This document shows positions 18,529 to 27,999 of a DNA stretch of 64,000 nt, piece after piece (the first letter of the stretch is position 1; each line of letters opens with the position of its first letter). The stretch is from NCBI GenBank assembly GCA_900552685.1, contig USAJ01000008.1:3465-67464 (forward strand). The letters run 5' to 3'. A program made the position numbers and the translations under genes. The DNA comes from an uncultured Collinsella sp. (GTDB taxonomy: Bacteria > Actinomycetota > Coriobacteriia > Coriobacteriales > Coriobacteriaceae). Below the pieces are notes generated by a model. It ran no database searches. It had not been told where the DNA came from and saw nothing but the letters and a program-made list of their open reading frames with translations.

Positions 18529-19026
18529 TCACGAAAAGCGATGTTTGAGCGCTTCGACCACGTTGGACGGGACAAACGTCGATACATCGCTGCCGAGCGA
18601 GGCGATCTGGCGAACGACCGAGCTCGAGATATAGCCGTACTGCGGCGCACTCATGACAAAGATGGACTCCAGCTCGCTATCCAGGCGATAGTTAAGGTCG
18701 GCCTGCTGCAGCTCATACTCAAAGTCGGTCATGGCGCGCAGACCCTTGACCACGGCCCCCGCCCCCTGCTCACGAGCGAAGTCGACCAAGAGGCCGGTAA
18801 AGGGCAGGACCTCGACGCCGTCGATATCGCCGAGCGCCTCGCGGGCCAGCGCCACGCGCTCATCGAGCATAAACGTGGTACCTACACCGTTTTTACCTTG
18901 CGACTCAGCAACAGCGACGATCACGCTGGGAAAGATGCGGCGGGCACGGCGGATCACATCGATATGGCCAAACGTGATGGGATCGAAGGTGCCCGGGACG
19001 ATCACGCGATTAATAGTGTCACTCAT
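18529..19026 (-). CDS. coaD: Phosphopantetheine adenylyltransferase
   Basis: A 165-aa enzyme that makes dephospho-CoA from 4'-phosphopantetheine and ATP, the penultimate step of CoA synthesis. The nucleotidyltransferase motif GTFDPITFGHIDVI is at the N-terminus, with YGYISSSVVRQIASLG near the C-terminus. The start overlaps the 3' end of rsmD by 8 bases, a common rsmD-coaD pairing. CoA supply fits with the adjacent acpP and plsX genes. Confidence 0.96.
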   Translation of the reverse strand: MSDTINRVIVPGTFDPITFGHIDVIRRARRIFPSVIVAVAESQGKNGVGTTFMLDERVALAREALGDIDGVEVLPFTGLLVDFAREQGAGAVVKGLRAMTDFEYELQQADLNYRLDSELESIFVMSAPQYGYISSSVVRQIASLGSDVSTFVPSNVVEALKHRFS

Positions 19027-19663
19027 GGGCGTCCTCCGGGGATACTGCCTCGTCATTTTCGTTAGCATCAGTGCCGCCGTCCTTGCTATCGCCGGCCCAG
19101 CGCAGCAGGTCGACCGAAGTGATGCCATAGCGCTTCTCGCGCACGGTCTCAAAGCCGGCCGGATGCGCGCCCGCGTCGGCGGCGGCATGCTCAAACAGAG
19201 CATAGGCACCTGATGTCAGCAGGCCCTGCTGGGCAAGATTCTGCAGCAGCTCCTCGACCGGCTCGGCGCCAAATGCGTAGGGCGGGTCGAGCAGGACCAA
19301 GTCGAAGGGACCACCCGGCACGCGGCCGCGCGAGGCGCTCGCCAGCATGTCGCCCGTGACCACGCGCCAACGCGCGCGGTCACGGCAGAGCGACTCGATA
19401 TTCTTGGTAATGAGCCGCGCGGCGTTGCGATCGATCTCAAACGTCGTGAGCGAGCGGGCCCCACGAGAGAGCATCTCGATACCTAAGGCACCGGAGCCGC
19501 CAAAGGCGTCCAGCACACGAACCTCGTCCAAATCGAAATCGAATGCCGACATGACCATAGATGCGCACGCCTCGCGCACGCGATCAGTCGTGGGGCGGGT
19601 GACATCGCGACCACGGGGCTCCTCGATCTTACGACCGCGCCATTCGCCGCCGATGATTCTCAT
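19019..19663 (-). CDS. rsmD: 16S rRNA (guanine966-N2)-methyltransferase RsmD
   Basis: A 214-aa SAM-dependent methyltransferase. The N-terminal MRIIGGEWRGRKI and TRPTTDRVREA are family-typical. The SAM site VLDAFGGSGALGIEMLSRGA and catalytic DPPY are visible. The acidic C-terminal tail beyond about residue 190 is probably disordered. It overlaps recG by four bases (ATGA) and coaD by eight, so the three genes are translationally coupled. Confidence 0.95.
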   Translation of the reverse strand: MRIIGGEWRGRKIEEPRGRDVTRPTTDRVREACASMVMSAFDFDLDEVRVLDAFGGSGALGIEMLSRGARSLTTFEIDRNAARLITKNIESLCRDRARWRVVTGDMLASASRGRVPGGPFDLVLLDPPYAFGAEPVEELLQNLAQQGLLTSGAYALFEHAAADAGAHPAGFETVREKRYGITSVDLLRWAGDSKDGGTDANENDEAVSPEDAHE

Positions 19664-21837
19664 CCTCCGCTGACCTCCTTAAAAATGTGTCGATATCGCA
19701 TGGCGACCGCATCGCGCAGGGGGCGCGTCGCCACGGAGTCAAGGGTGCAAGCATACCGCAAGAGCTCGACCGCGTCCAAATGGGCCCATTCGATAAGATC
19801 CTCGTCGGCATCCAGGTCGACAAAGCGCAGGGTCACACCACCATGCTGGCGATAACCCAGGATCTCGCCTTCATGGCGCAGACGCAGGTCCATCTGGGCG
19901 AGTGTAAAGCCATCCGAGGTCTTTTCGAGCGACTGGAGACGTTCTTGTGCCGCCGAGGCGCCGCCATTGCCCTTGGAGTGCGTCATGACCAGGCAGGTGC
20001 CCGACACGCTGCCGCGGCCCACACGACCGCGCAGCTGGTGCAGGGCCGCCAAGCCAAAGCGCTCACCGTTCTCGATGACCATGACGGTGGCGTTGGGCAC
20101 GTCGACGCCCACCTCGACCACCGTGGTCGATACGAGCACGTCGATCTCGCCGCGCTTGAAGGCATCGATCACGCGGTCCTTCTCCCCCGCCGGCATGCGG
20201 CCGTGAAGGCGCTCGATGGTAAGTCCCGGCAACGCCAGACGCAGTCGTTCGAGCTCGGTTGCCGTATCGTGCAGCGGCACGGGCACGGTCACGCGGCCCT
20301 CGTCGTCGCGGGCGATACCGGGCACGTCTTCCAGCTCATCGGCCGAGTCACTCGGCTCCACGAGTGGGCAAATCACATAGGCCTGCTGGCCCTTTTCGTG
20401 CGCCTCGCGAATGGCGCCGTAGGCCAGGTCGCGGCTCGACTCGGTGAGCACGCGCGTCGTGACGCCCGCTCCCGGAACAGGTCGATGGCGGATGATGCTC
20501 GTGTCAAGGTCGCCGTAGACCGAGAGCGCCAACGTGCGCGGAATCGGCGTCGCCGTCATAACGAGCAGGTCGGCACCCGGGCCCTTGGCACGCAGGGCAT
20601 TGCGCTGGCCAACGCCAAAGCGGTGCTGCTCGTCGATGACAACAAGCGACAGATGCTTGAACGCAACGGTATCCGAAAGCACCGCATGGGTGCCAAAGAG
20701 CACGTCAAGCTCGCCCGATTCCAGCTGGGCATGGATGCGCTCGCGCTCTGCGGCCGGCGTGGCGCCCGTCAGAAGCGCCCAGGACATGCCGGCCTGCGAG
20801 AGCAGAGGGCCGGTCTTATCGGCATATTGGCGCGCCAGCACGCCCGTGGGCGCCATAACGCAGGCCTGCGTGCCGCTATCGGCAGCCACAGCCAGCGCGC
20901 AGGCGGCAACGGCGGTCTTACCGGTACCGACATCGCCAAGCAGCAGACGGTTCATCACGCGCCCGCCATCGCACATGTCATGCAGGATGTCTTGGAATGC
21001 GGCCTGCTGCTCGTCGCTCAGCGAAAACGGAAGGGCTTGCTTGAGTGCGGCCAGGTGCTCGCCCGCGGTGTGGGCATAGGGCACCACATCGACTAGGCCG
21101 CCATCGTTGCGCAGGCGAAGCGCCAGCTGAAGGTAAAGGCACTCCTCATAAGCAAGGCGACGTCGCGCGATATCCCGCTCAGCCATACTCGATGGAAAGT
21201 GGATCGATCGAAGCGCGCGGGCATTGCTCATCAGGCGGCGCTTGACGCGCAAGCGTGCGGGAATCGGGTCGAAGGGATTGCCGACGACCTCGAGCGCGCC
21301 GCTTACGATGCGGCGCATCCACGCCTGGCTCACGCCGTCACTCACATAATGGACCGGCAAAATGGTACCCGCAGCACGCCCTTCCTCGAGCTTTTCAAAG
21401 TGCGGAGAGGCCATCTGCTTAAAACCGTAGGCAAACTCAACCTTGCCCATCACGGCCAGGCGGTCGCCCTGCTTAAGCTGCTGGGCAATCCAGGGCTGGC
21501 GGAAAAAGGCGACCTGCAGCACGCCCGTCTCGTCAACGAGTGAGACCTCGGTCACCTGCATGCGCGGACGCGGCTGTTTTTGGACGATACGGTCGACCGT
21601 GGCGATGATGGTGCACACAGTACCGATGGGCGCCATCTCGATAGACCAAGAACGGGTAAAGTCCAGGTATCGATGAGGGATATGGAGAAGGAGGTCCCCC
21701 ACCGTCCGAATTCCCAGACGGCGAAGGGCCTCCTCACGTTTACCCGAAACATATTTGAGTCGCGCGATATCCTCGTCGAGCGCATTGCTCTGGGCAAAGC
21801 GCTCCGAGACGCGCGGCACAGAGCACAGCTCGGACAT
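19660..21837 (-). CDS. recG: ATP-dependent DNA helicase RecG
   Basis: A 725-aa helicase that remodels stalled forks and Holliday junctions. An N-terminal wedge/OB-fold region (about residues 60-165) is followed by the helicase core with GDVGTGKTAVAACAL (motif I), the DEQHRFGV box (motif II), TATPIPRTLAL (motif III) and the C-terminal QLRGRVGRG. Length is normal. It sits 9 bases downstream of the DAK2 gene and overlaps rsmD. Confidence 0.97.
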   Translation of the reverse strand: MSELCSVPRVSERFAQSNALDEDIARLKYVSGKREEALRRLGIRTVGDLLLHIPHRYLDFTRSWSIEMAPIGTVCTIIATVDRIVQKQPRPRMQVTEVSLVDETGVLQVAFFRQPWIAQQLKQGDRLAVMGKVEFAYGFKQMASPHFEKLEEGRAAGTILPVHYVSDGVSQAWMRRIVSGALEVVGNPFDPIPARLRVKRRLMSNARALRSIHFPSSMAERDIARRRLAYEECLYLQLALRLRNDGGLVDVVPYAHTAGEHLAALKQALPFSLSDEQQAAFQDILHDMCDGGRVMNRLLLGDVGTGKTAVAACALAVAADSGTQACVMAPTGVLARQYADKTGPLLSQAGMSWALLTGATPAAERERIHAQLESGELDVLFGTHAVLSDTVAFKHLSLVVIDEQHRFGVGQRNALRAKGPGADLLVMTATPIPRTLALSVYGDLDTSIIRHRPVPGAGVTTRVLTESSRDLAYGAIREAHEKGQQAYVICPLVEPSDSADELEDVPGIARDDEGRVTVPVPLHDTATELERLRLALPGLTIERLHGRMPAGEKDRVIDAFKRGEIDVLVSTTVVEVGVDVPNATVMVIENGERFGLAALHQLRGRVGRGSVSGTCLVMTHSKGNGGASAAQERLQSLEKTSDGFTLAQMDLRLRHEGEILGYRQHGGVTLRFVDLDADEDLIEWAHLDAVELLRYACTLDSVATRPLRDAVAMRYRHIFKEVSGG

Positions 21838-21846
21838 AGGCAGAGC

Positions 21847-23508
21847 CTACTCGATCGAGAAGATCACGGGATAGAGCGGCTGCTCGCCACGATGGGCGTC
21901 GATCTCCAGATCGGGCTGAGCCTCCTCGATGGCGTCGACGATCTCCTGGAAGGCCTCGTCGGATAGCTCCTCGCCGGCCAGAATCGTCAGCGCGTCGCCT
22001 TCCTCTTCCTCCTGCATGCGGTTGATGCAGTCGAGCGTGACCTGCTTCACGTCGGAACCGACCACGTCGATTGAGCCGGCGATGATGCCCATGACGTCAC
22101 CGGAGTGAATCGGAGAGCCGTCCGAGGCGCTGGAGTCGCGCACGGCGCGGGTGACCTCGCCATCGCGGACCTCGCTGATGGCGTCGACCATGGCGGCAAC
22201 GGCGTCCTCGAGCTCAGAATCGGGCAGGACGGCGAACAGCGCGGAGAACGCCTGCGGGACGGTCTTGGTGGGAACGACGGCGACCTTCTTGTCGGTACAG
22301 GCAGAGGCTGCGGCCTCGGCAGCCATGCGGATGTTGCCGTTATTGGGCAGGATGATGACCGAGGTCGCGTTGACCTGGTCGACGGCGCCCAGCAGGTCGG
22401 CAGTCGAGGGGTTCATGGTCTGGCCACCCGAAACGATCACGTCAACGCCAAGGGACTTGAGGATGTCGGCCTCGCCCGAACCAGCGGCAACGGCGACAAA
22501 GCCCAACGCCTTAGCGGGCTCGGCAGCCTTCTCCTGGTCCTCATGAATCTTGGCAGTACGGTCGTGAGCCTCCATCTCCATGTTGTGGATAAAGACCTCG
22601 TAGATCTGACCAAGCTGCAGCATGTGCTCGAGCACCAGGTTGGGGGTGTTGGAGTGCACATGAATCTTGTAGTCGGGGTAGGCGCCCACGAGCAGCTCGC
22701 AGTCACCCATAGAGCCCAGGAACTTAAGGCACTCGTCCTCGTCAAACGGGGCGTCGGCCTTAAAGAGGAACTCGTTGCAGTAGCGGAACTCCGAGCCCTC
22801 CCAATCGTCATTGGCCTCGATCTCAACGCGACCAAGGGCCGCATCGCGGGCAGAGCCAGCGGAATCAAACGTGGCGGAGAAATCCTCGACAACGGTGCTG
22901 CGGCCAAGCGCGGCGGCAACAAAGTTCTCCAGGAAGATGGCAAAGCCAAAGGCGCCGGAGTCGACCACGCCGTTCTCCTTCAGAACGGGCAGCAGATCGG
23001 GCGTGCGGGCGACAGACTGGTAGGCCTCGACAACGATGGCATCGAGCGCGTCCTCGGCCGAGAACTTCTTCTTTTCGCACTCGTCGGCCTTGGTCGAGAC
23101 ATCACGCAGCACCGTGAGGATCGTGCCCTCGATGGGCTTGCGGACGGCCTGGAAGGCGACCTTGACGGCACGACGGAACGCATAGGCGATGTTGGCGGAC
23201 GTAATGGGATCGTCGGCAGAGACGAGACCCTCGGCCACACCGCGCAGGATCTGCGAGGTGATGACACCGGAGTTGCCGCGGGCGCCCATGAGGGAGCCGT
23301 GGGTGATGGCGCCGGCGATGGCTTCCATGTCAGCGTCGGCAGGAAGGGCGGAGAGCTCCTTGGTCACCGAAGCGAGCGTGAGCGACATGTTGGTACCGGT
23401 GTCGCCGTCAGGTACGGGGAAGACGTTGAGCTTGTTGATCTCCTCGGCCTTGTCGGAAACAGCAGCCGCAGCGATCGGAAAACAGGTGCGAATGGTCTTT
23501 GCAATCAT
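21847..23508 (-). CDS. DAK2 domain protein, fatty acid kinase FakA-like (YloV)
   Basis: A 553-aa protein with an N-terminal DhaL-type kinase domain (VFPVPDGDTGTNMSL for Mg-ATP binding and GARGNSGVITSQ) and a C-terminal half resembling the DegV/FakA-C region. FakA phosphorylates fatty acids bound to FakB, giving the acyl-phosphate used by the PlsX pathway; plsX and acpP lie in the same array. No fakB/degV gene is in the window, so the partner must be elsewhere. It is paired with an Asp23 gene upstream, as in many Gram-positives. Confidence 0.88.
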   Translation of the reverse strand: MIAKTIRTCFPIAAAAVSDKAEEINKLNVFPVPDGDTGTNMSLTLASVTKELSALPADADMEAIAGAITHGSLMGARGNSGVITSQILRGVAEGLVSADDPITSANIAYAFRRAVKVAFQAVRKPIEGTILTVLRDVSTKADECEKKKFSAEDALDAIVVEAYQSVARTPDLLPVLKENGVVDSGAFGFAIFLENFVAAALGRSTVVEDFSATFDSAGSARDAALGRVEIEANDDWEGSEFRYCNEFLFKADAPFDEDECLKFLGSMGDCELLVGAYPDYKIHVHSNTPNLVLEHMLQLGQIYEVFIHNMEMEAHDRTAKIHEDQEKAAEPAKALGFVAVAAGSGEADILKSLGVDVIVSGGQTMNPSTADLLGAVDQVNATSVIILPNNGNIRMAAEAAASACTDKKVAVVPTKTVPQAFSALFAVLPDSELEDAVAAMVDAISEVRDGEVTRAVRDSSASDGSPIHSGDVMGIIAGSIDVVGSDVKQVTLDCINRMQEEEEGDALTILAGEELSDEAFQEIVDAIEEAQPDLEIDAHRGEQPLYPVIFSIE

Positions 23509-23535
23509 GGGTATTTGAATCTCCGTTTTCGGATG

Positions 23536-23892
23536 CTAGTTCAGACGGCTCTTGAGCGCGTCGATGTGAATGCCGATCTTAAGGCTGGCGGGATCGATCT
23601 GGGCGATCTCCTGCAGGGTGAAGGCAACGGAGCTCGAAAGATTGTGGCAGACGGACTTCATGTTGACGCCGTTCTCGAGCACGACGTGAAGATCGACCGT
23701 AAGGCCGTTCTCGTCGGCGGAGACAAGCACGCCCTTGCGGAGGCGCTGACCGGCAAGCAGGCGCACGCTCTCGGCGCCTTGGAGCTGCTCAGCCATACCG
23801 ACGACGCCATAGCACGTCATCGCGGCATAACCGGCAATATCGGCAATAACGTCGTTCGAGACGCTCAGGCTGCCGTTAATGGTCTCAGACAC
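23536..23892 (-). CDS. Asp23/Gls24 family envelope stress protein
   Basis: A 118-aa protein of the Asp23 family. It begins SETINGSLSVSNDVIADIAG and contains the conserved central VDLHVVLENGVNMKSV segment. Members help maintain envelope integrity and often sit next to the FakA-type DAK2 gene, as here. GTG at 23892 is chosen because AAGGAG lies six bases upstream; the longer frame to 23925 has no site. It is the first gene of the minus-strand array that ends at ffh. Confidence 0.88.
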   Translation of the reverse strand: MSETINGSLSVSNDVIADIAGYAAMTCYGVVGMAEQLQGAESVRLLAGQRLRKGVLVSADENGLTVDLHVVLENGVNMKSVCHNLSSSVAFTLQEIAQIDPASLKIGIHIDALKSRLN

Positions 23893-24050
23893 AAGAATCT
23901 CCTTATCTGGTGCTCGCGGCACCATGTCGTGGGAGCAATCATTGCAATATTCTACAACGACCGCGCCATGTTGAGGTGGTGGGTCGCGGGATTACATCCT
24001 CGACACGAAATGTTGATATGGCAACGTTCGAGTCAAGTGGTCGCGGCATG

Positions 24051-24080
24051 AAAAAACCCGCCGCATAAGCGACGGGTTTT
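24051..24080 (-). terminator. Terminator of the tRNA-Asn pair
   Basis: Stem AAAACCCG/CGGGTTTT (24053-24060 with 24073-24080) with an inner extension is followed on the minus strand by T6, directly downstream of the tRNA genes. It may also act in the other direction. Confidence 0.85.
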
Positions 24081-24086
24081 ACAACC

Positions 24087-24161
24087 TGGCTCCCCGGGTA
24101 GGACTCGAACCTACAACAGCGCGGTTAACAGCCGCGTGCTCTACCATTGAGCTACCGAGGA
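24087..24161 (-). tRNA. tRNA-Asn (GTT)
   Basis: A 75-base gene with an encoded CCA end. The acceptor stem (TCCTCGG with CCGGGGA), D-arm AGCTCAATGGTAGAGC, anticodon loop CTGTTAA (anticodon GTT) and T-arm GGTTCGAGTCC are all present. It is identical to the second copy at 24196-24270 and they are probably co-transcribed. Confidence 0.97.
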
Positions 24162-24195
24162 ATTTAAAAGCCCAGCGGAATGGGCTGAGAAATTC

Positions 24196-24270
24196 TGGCT
24201 CCCCGGGTAGGACTCGAACCTACAACAGCGCGGTTAACAGCCGCGTGCTCTACCATTGAGCTACCGAGGA
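24196..24270 (-). tRNA. tRNA-Asn (GTT), tandem copy
   Basis: Identical in sequence to the copy at 24087-24161, including the CCA, and separated from it by 34 bases. This copy is upstream in transcription. The identity suggests a recent duplication or gene conversion. Confidence 0.97.
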
Positions 24271-24356
24271 ATAGGTGCGTGCTCTCAAGCAACGAAGTTT
24301 ATTATACGGACGAATCAGCTTAGGGCAAGAACTTTTTTGAGATTTTTTCCGACCTA

Positions 24357-24380
24357 GTCATTGGGGACGTCCCCAATGAC
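24357..24380. repeat. REP-like palindrome
   Basis: A perfect 24-bp palindrome centred on GGGGACGTCCCC, between the tRNA genes and the rpoD terminator. It shares the core ATTGGGGACGTCCC with the palindrome at 4021-4050. Confidence 0.75.
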
Positions 24381-24387
24381 CACATGA

Positions 24388-24421
24388 AAGCGCCCCCAAG
24401 CGGATGTGCTTGAGGGCGCTT
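24388..24421 (-). terminator. Terminator downstream of rpoD
   Basis: A 14-bp stem with one mismatch (24388-24401 with 24408-24421) lies 10 bases after the rpoD stop. The minus-strand tail is only CTTTC, so it may be weak; the neighbouring palindrome could reinforce it. Confidence 0.7.
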
Positions 24422-24430
24422 CTTGCTTGA

Positions 24431-25780
24431 CTAGCTTTCGATATAGTCTTTGAGCTTGCTGCTGCGGCTCGGGTGGCGGAGCTTGGCCAAGGTCTTGGAC
24501 TCGATCTGGCGGATACGCTCGCGCGTGACGCCAAACTCGCGGCCGACTTCCTCGAGCGTGCGGGGATGCCCGTCGACAAGGCCAAAGCGCAGCTCGATAA
24601 CCTTGCGCTCACGATCGGCAAGCGAGTCGAGCACCTGGGTGAGCTGCTCCTGCAGCATGGAGAAGCTGGCGGCATCGGGCGGAACGATAGCCTGGGAGTC
24701 CTCGATGAAGTCGCCCAGCTGGGAATCCTCTTCCTCGCCGATGGGGGTCTCGAGCGACACGGGCTCCTGCGAAATCTTCTGGATCTCGCGGACGCGGTCG
24801 GCGCTCATGTCCATCTCGGCACCGATCTCCTCAGGGGTCGGGTCGCGACCCAGGTCCTGAAGGAGCTGGCGCTGCACACGGACGAGCTTGTTGATGGTCT
24901 CGACCATATGCACGGGAATACGGATGGTACGGGCCTGATCGGCAATGGCGCGCGTAATGGCCTGACGGATCCACCACGTGGCGTACGTGGAGAACTTAAA
25001 GCCCTTCTGGTAGTCGAACTTCTCAACGGCGCGGATCAGACCGAGGTTGCCCTCCTGGATCAGGTCAAGGAACAGCATGCCGCGGCCGACATAGCGTTTG
25101 GCGATGGAGACGACCAGACGCAGGTTTGCGCTGATGAGTGCCTGCTTAGCTTCGAGGCCGACGTTCTCAATGCGCGTAAGACGACGCATCTCGGCACGCG
25201 TGAGCTCGAGCTCACCGGCATCGGCGGCCTCGAGCTTCTCGGTGGCCTCAAGACCGGCCTCGATCTTCATGGCCAGATCGACCTCTTCGGAGGCGGTCAG
25301 CAGGTCGACCTTGCCGATCTCTTTGAGGTACATACGAACCGGATCGCCGGTCAGCATCACCGTGGAGGCATCGATGCCACGCACGCGGGAGCGTGAACGG
25401 GACGTGCGCACGGTGCGCTTCTTCTTGCTCTTGGAAGAACCCATCTCGGCATCGGCCTGACGGGCCATCTTGAGCTCATGATCGTCGAGCGAGCCGGAAT
25501 CGTGCTCGTCGTCGTCATCGAAATCGTCGGTATCGGTATCGTTATCGTCATCGTCGACGTCCATGGGGGCGTCGTCGTTACCGCTCGCGGAGATAATCTG
25601 GATGCCGCTGTTGCGCAGCGCGGAATACACCGCAGTGAGCTGCTCGTCAGAAACATCGATATCCTTCAGGGCGACCTGAATCTCGTCCTCGGTTACCGAA
25701 GTCCTGTTTGAGCCGTTGCCCATGAGCTTTGCAACGTAGGATTCCAGCCCAGTACCCGTGCTCTCAGTCTTTTTTGGCAC
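24431..25780 (-). CDS. rpoD: Primary RNA polymerase sigma factor (sigma-70)
   Basis: A 449-aa primary sigma factor. It has an acidic N-terminal region with a long Asp-rich stretch (about residues 60-85), then region 1.2 (DPVRMYLKEIGKVDLLTA) and region 2 (NLRLVVSIAKRYVGRGM, FSTYATWWIRQAITRAIADQ). Regions 3 and 4 end with REFGVTRERIRQIESKTL. GTG at 25780 has AAGGGAGA at good spacing; the ATG 15 bases upstream overlaps that site. It is the last gene of the rimP-to-rpoD array and lies 110 bases after dnaG. Confidence 0.97.
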   Translation of the reverse strand: MPKKTESTGTGLESYVAKLMGNGSNRTSVTEDEIQVALKDIDVSDEQLTAVYSALRNSGIQIISASGNDDAPMDVDDDDNDTDTDDFDDDDEHDSGSLDDHELKMARQADAEMGSSKSKKKRTVRTSRSRSRVRGIDASTVMLTGDPVRMYLKEIGKVDLLTASEEVDLAMKIEAGLEATEKLEAADAGELELTRAEMRRLTRIENVGLEAKQALISANLRLVVSIAKRYVGRGMLFLDLIQEGNLGLIRAVEKFDYQKGFKFSTYATWWIRQAITRAIADQARTIRIPVHMVETINKLVRVQRQLLQDLGRDPTPEEIGAEMDMSADRVREIQKISQEPVSLETPIGEEEDSQLGDFIEDSQAIVPPDAASFSMLQEQLTQVLDSLADRERKVIELRFGLVDGHPRTLEEVGREFGVTRERIRQIESKTLAKLRHPSRSSKLKDYIES

Positions 25781-25890
25781 AGATTCTCCCTTCATAGTCC
25801 ACAGGACTCAATACTTTAGCACACACATTGACGTCTATACCCAAAAAGAGGACTGGATATAGGCGAGAATACGCTGGTTGACCACAACAT

Positions 25891-27999
25891 CTAGGCCTGT
25901 TCGGTTCCTGCGGTCTCCAAACCAATCAAACGGAACGGGTCCGCCACGCCGCCGATCGACTTTTGCAGCTCGCGTTGACGCTGCGAATCCTGCGCGGCCT
26001 GCACGGTCAGCGCGCGACGGGCCTCATCATCGAGCGAACGGTCCTGTCGCAGCTTGGCCTGTGCGGCACGCATGCGGCGCTTGATGGTGTAGAGCTCGAG
26101 CGTATCGAGCATAAACACGATGTTCGTCTCAGTGGGGTGCTTGCTCGTCGCCGAGATGCGCCCGGCACTCACAAGCGTTGCCGCATCTAGACACACTGAG
26201 CGCGCCGCATCCATGCAGGCTGCAGGATCGGTTCCCGGCGGCGTTGCCAGAACGGCCCATGCGATGGACTCGTGACGTGGGTCAACCCACTCGATGGAGC
26301 AGATGCGGTCGGCATACGTGCGGAACAGGTCGGGGTAGCTCGTGAGCATGGTCAGCAGCTCGCGCTCCCCTGCCAAGGACTTGCGCTCTAGATCGGTCAA
26401 AACCATCGGCGCCGCCGCAGCCGGTGCGTTCGAACCATCAGGCACAGGCACAGCGCCCATACCATCAGGCACATCGATCGGCGGCAGGTCGTCGACGACC
26501 TCCACGGGAGCGGCACCGTAGGCATCGAGCGGGACGTAGTCGTACGGCTCTTCTTCGACCGGCGCGGACACCGGCGGCGTAGCGCCCGATGCCCAAGCAC
26601 CGCGACCGGCATCGCGAGAACCCGATGCCCGACCGCCCGCATTTCCAGAGCGCTCGGCCTGCGCCCGCTGGCGCTCGTAATTCTGCTCGCGACGACGCTC
26701 GGCATCTTCGCGCTTGGCGAAATCGCGAAACACGCGACCCGAACTCGCACGCACGGTCTCCAGATCCAAACCCAACAGGTCGGCAATCTGGATAAAGTAC
26801 GTGTCGATCATATAGCTATCGCGCAGCGGATAGATAAGCGTCAGCGCATCTTCCAGCGCCTTGGCGCGACCGCCCGGCGTGGTGATGTCGCTCGACTCCT
26901 GCAGCGAACGGTAAACAAAGTCCATAAGCGGCTCGGCAGCGTCGATGCGCGCCTGCAGTGCCTCGCCACCATGCGCCGTGATGAACTCCATGGGATCGTT
27001 GCCGTCGGGTAGCACCACGCAGCGCAGATCCATCGAATCCTGCTCGATAAACTGAATCGCGCGACGGGCGGCCTTTTGACCGGCGGCGTCGCCATCGAAC
27101 ATATACACAATGCGCTTGGCAAAACGGGTGAGCGTCTTGACGTGATGCTCCGTGAGCGCGGTGCCCAGCGTAGCAACAACGTTTTTAATCCCCGCCTCCC
27201 AGCAGGCGATGCAGTCGGTATATCCCTCCACCACGATGGCGGTATCCTGCGCGACGATATACTCCTTGGCCCAATTAAAGCCGTAGAGGTTTCGCTTTTT
27301 ATGGAACACACTCGTCTCGGCGGTGTTGAGATACTTAGGCTGGCCGTCGCCCATAATGCGACCGCCAAAGGCAATGTTGTGACCCTGCTCGTCAAAGATG
27401 GGAAACATCACGCGATCGTAAAAGCGGTCGGCGAGCTGTCCGCGCCCGCGGCTCACGGCAACGTTGGCATCGATCATCTCCTGCGGAGTAAAACCCGCCT
27501 GGGACAGGTGTGACACCAGCGCGTTACGGCCCGGCGCAAAGCCCAGACAGTAGCGGCGGCAGACGTCGCCGCCCATGCCGCGGCTGGCAAAGTACTCGCG
27601 CGGACGGCCGTCCTTACCGCGCATAAGCATGGTGTGATAGAACTGGGCGGTCTCGGCGCACAAATCGTAGATGCGGGCACGCTTGGTACCGCGCTCGCGA
27701 TAAGCGCCGGTATCGTGCAGCTCAATGCCGGCACGGTCGGCCAAGTAACGGATTGACTCGGGAAAGCTCAGGTTCTCGCGCTTCATGATATACGTGAAAA
27801 CGTCGCCACCCTCGCCGCAGCCAAAGCAATGCCACACCTGCGTGGCGGGGATAATGTGGAAGGACGGCGTCTTTTCGCCATGGAAGGGGCAGCATCCCCA
27901 AAACTCATGGCCGCGGGGCTTGAGCTCGACCGTTTCCTGCACGATAGCAACCAGGTCGGACGCAGCGCGTACCTGATCTTTTTCCTCATCGCTAATCAC
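25891..27999 (-). CDS. dnaG: DNA primase DnaG
   Basis: A 702-aa primase that makes RNA primers at the replication fork. It has an N-terminal CHC2 zinc finger (CCPFHGEKTPSFHI ... CFGCGEGGDVFTY), the RNAP domain with NIAFGGRIM and the TOPRIM segment (IVVEGYTDCIACWEAG, YMFDGDAAGQKAA). The C-terminal part contains a Pro/Ala/Gly-rich linker of about 90 residues. The start overlaps ribF by eight bases. Adjacency to rpoD recalls the macromolecular synthesis operon. Confidence 0.97.
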   Translation of the reverse strand: MISDEEKDQVRAASDLVAIVQETVELKPRGHEFWGCCPFHGEKTPSFHIIPATQVWHCFGCGEGGDVFTYIMKRENLSFPESIRYLADRAGIELHDTGAYRERGTKRARIYDLCAETAQFYHTMLMRGKDGRPREYFASRGMGGDVCRRYCLGFAPGRNALVSHLSQAGFTPQEMIDANVAVSRGRGQLADRFYDRVMFPIFDEQGHNIAFGGRIMGDGQPKYLNTAETSVFHKKRNLYGFNWAKEYIVAQDTAIVVEGYTDCIACWEAGIKNVVATLGTALTEHHVKTLTRFAKRIVYMFDGDAAGQKAARRAIQFIEQDSMDLRCVVLPDGNDPMEFITAHGGEALQARIDAAEPLMDFVYRSLQESSDITTPGGRAKALEDALTLIYPLRDSYMIDTYFIQIADLLGLDLETVRASSGRVFRDFAKREDAERRREQNYERQRAQAERSGNAGGRASGSRDAGRGAWASGATPPVSAPVEEEPYDYVPLDAYGAAPVEVVDDLPPIDVPDGMGAVPVPDGSNAPAAAAPMVLTDLERKSLAGERELLTMLTSYPDLFRTYADRICSIEWVDPRHESIAWAVLATPPGTDPAACMDAARSVCLDAATLVSAGRISATSKHPTETNIVFMLDTLELYTIKRRMRAAQAKLRQDRSLDDEARRALTVQAAQDSQRQRELQKSIGGVADPFRLIGLETAGTEQA

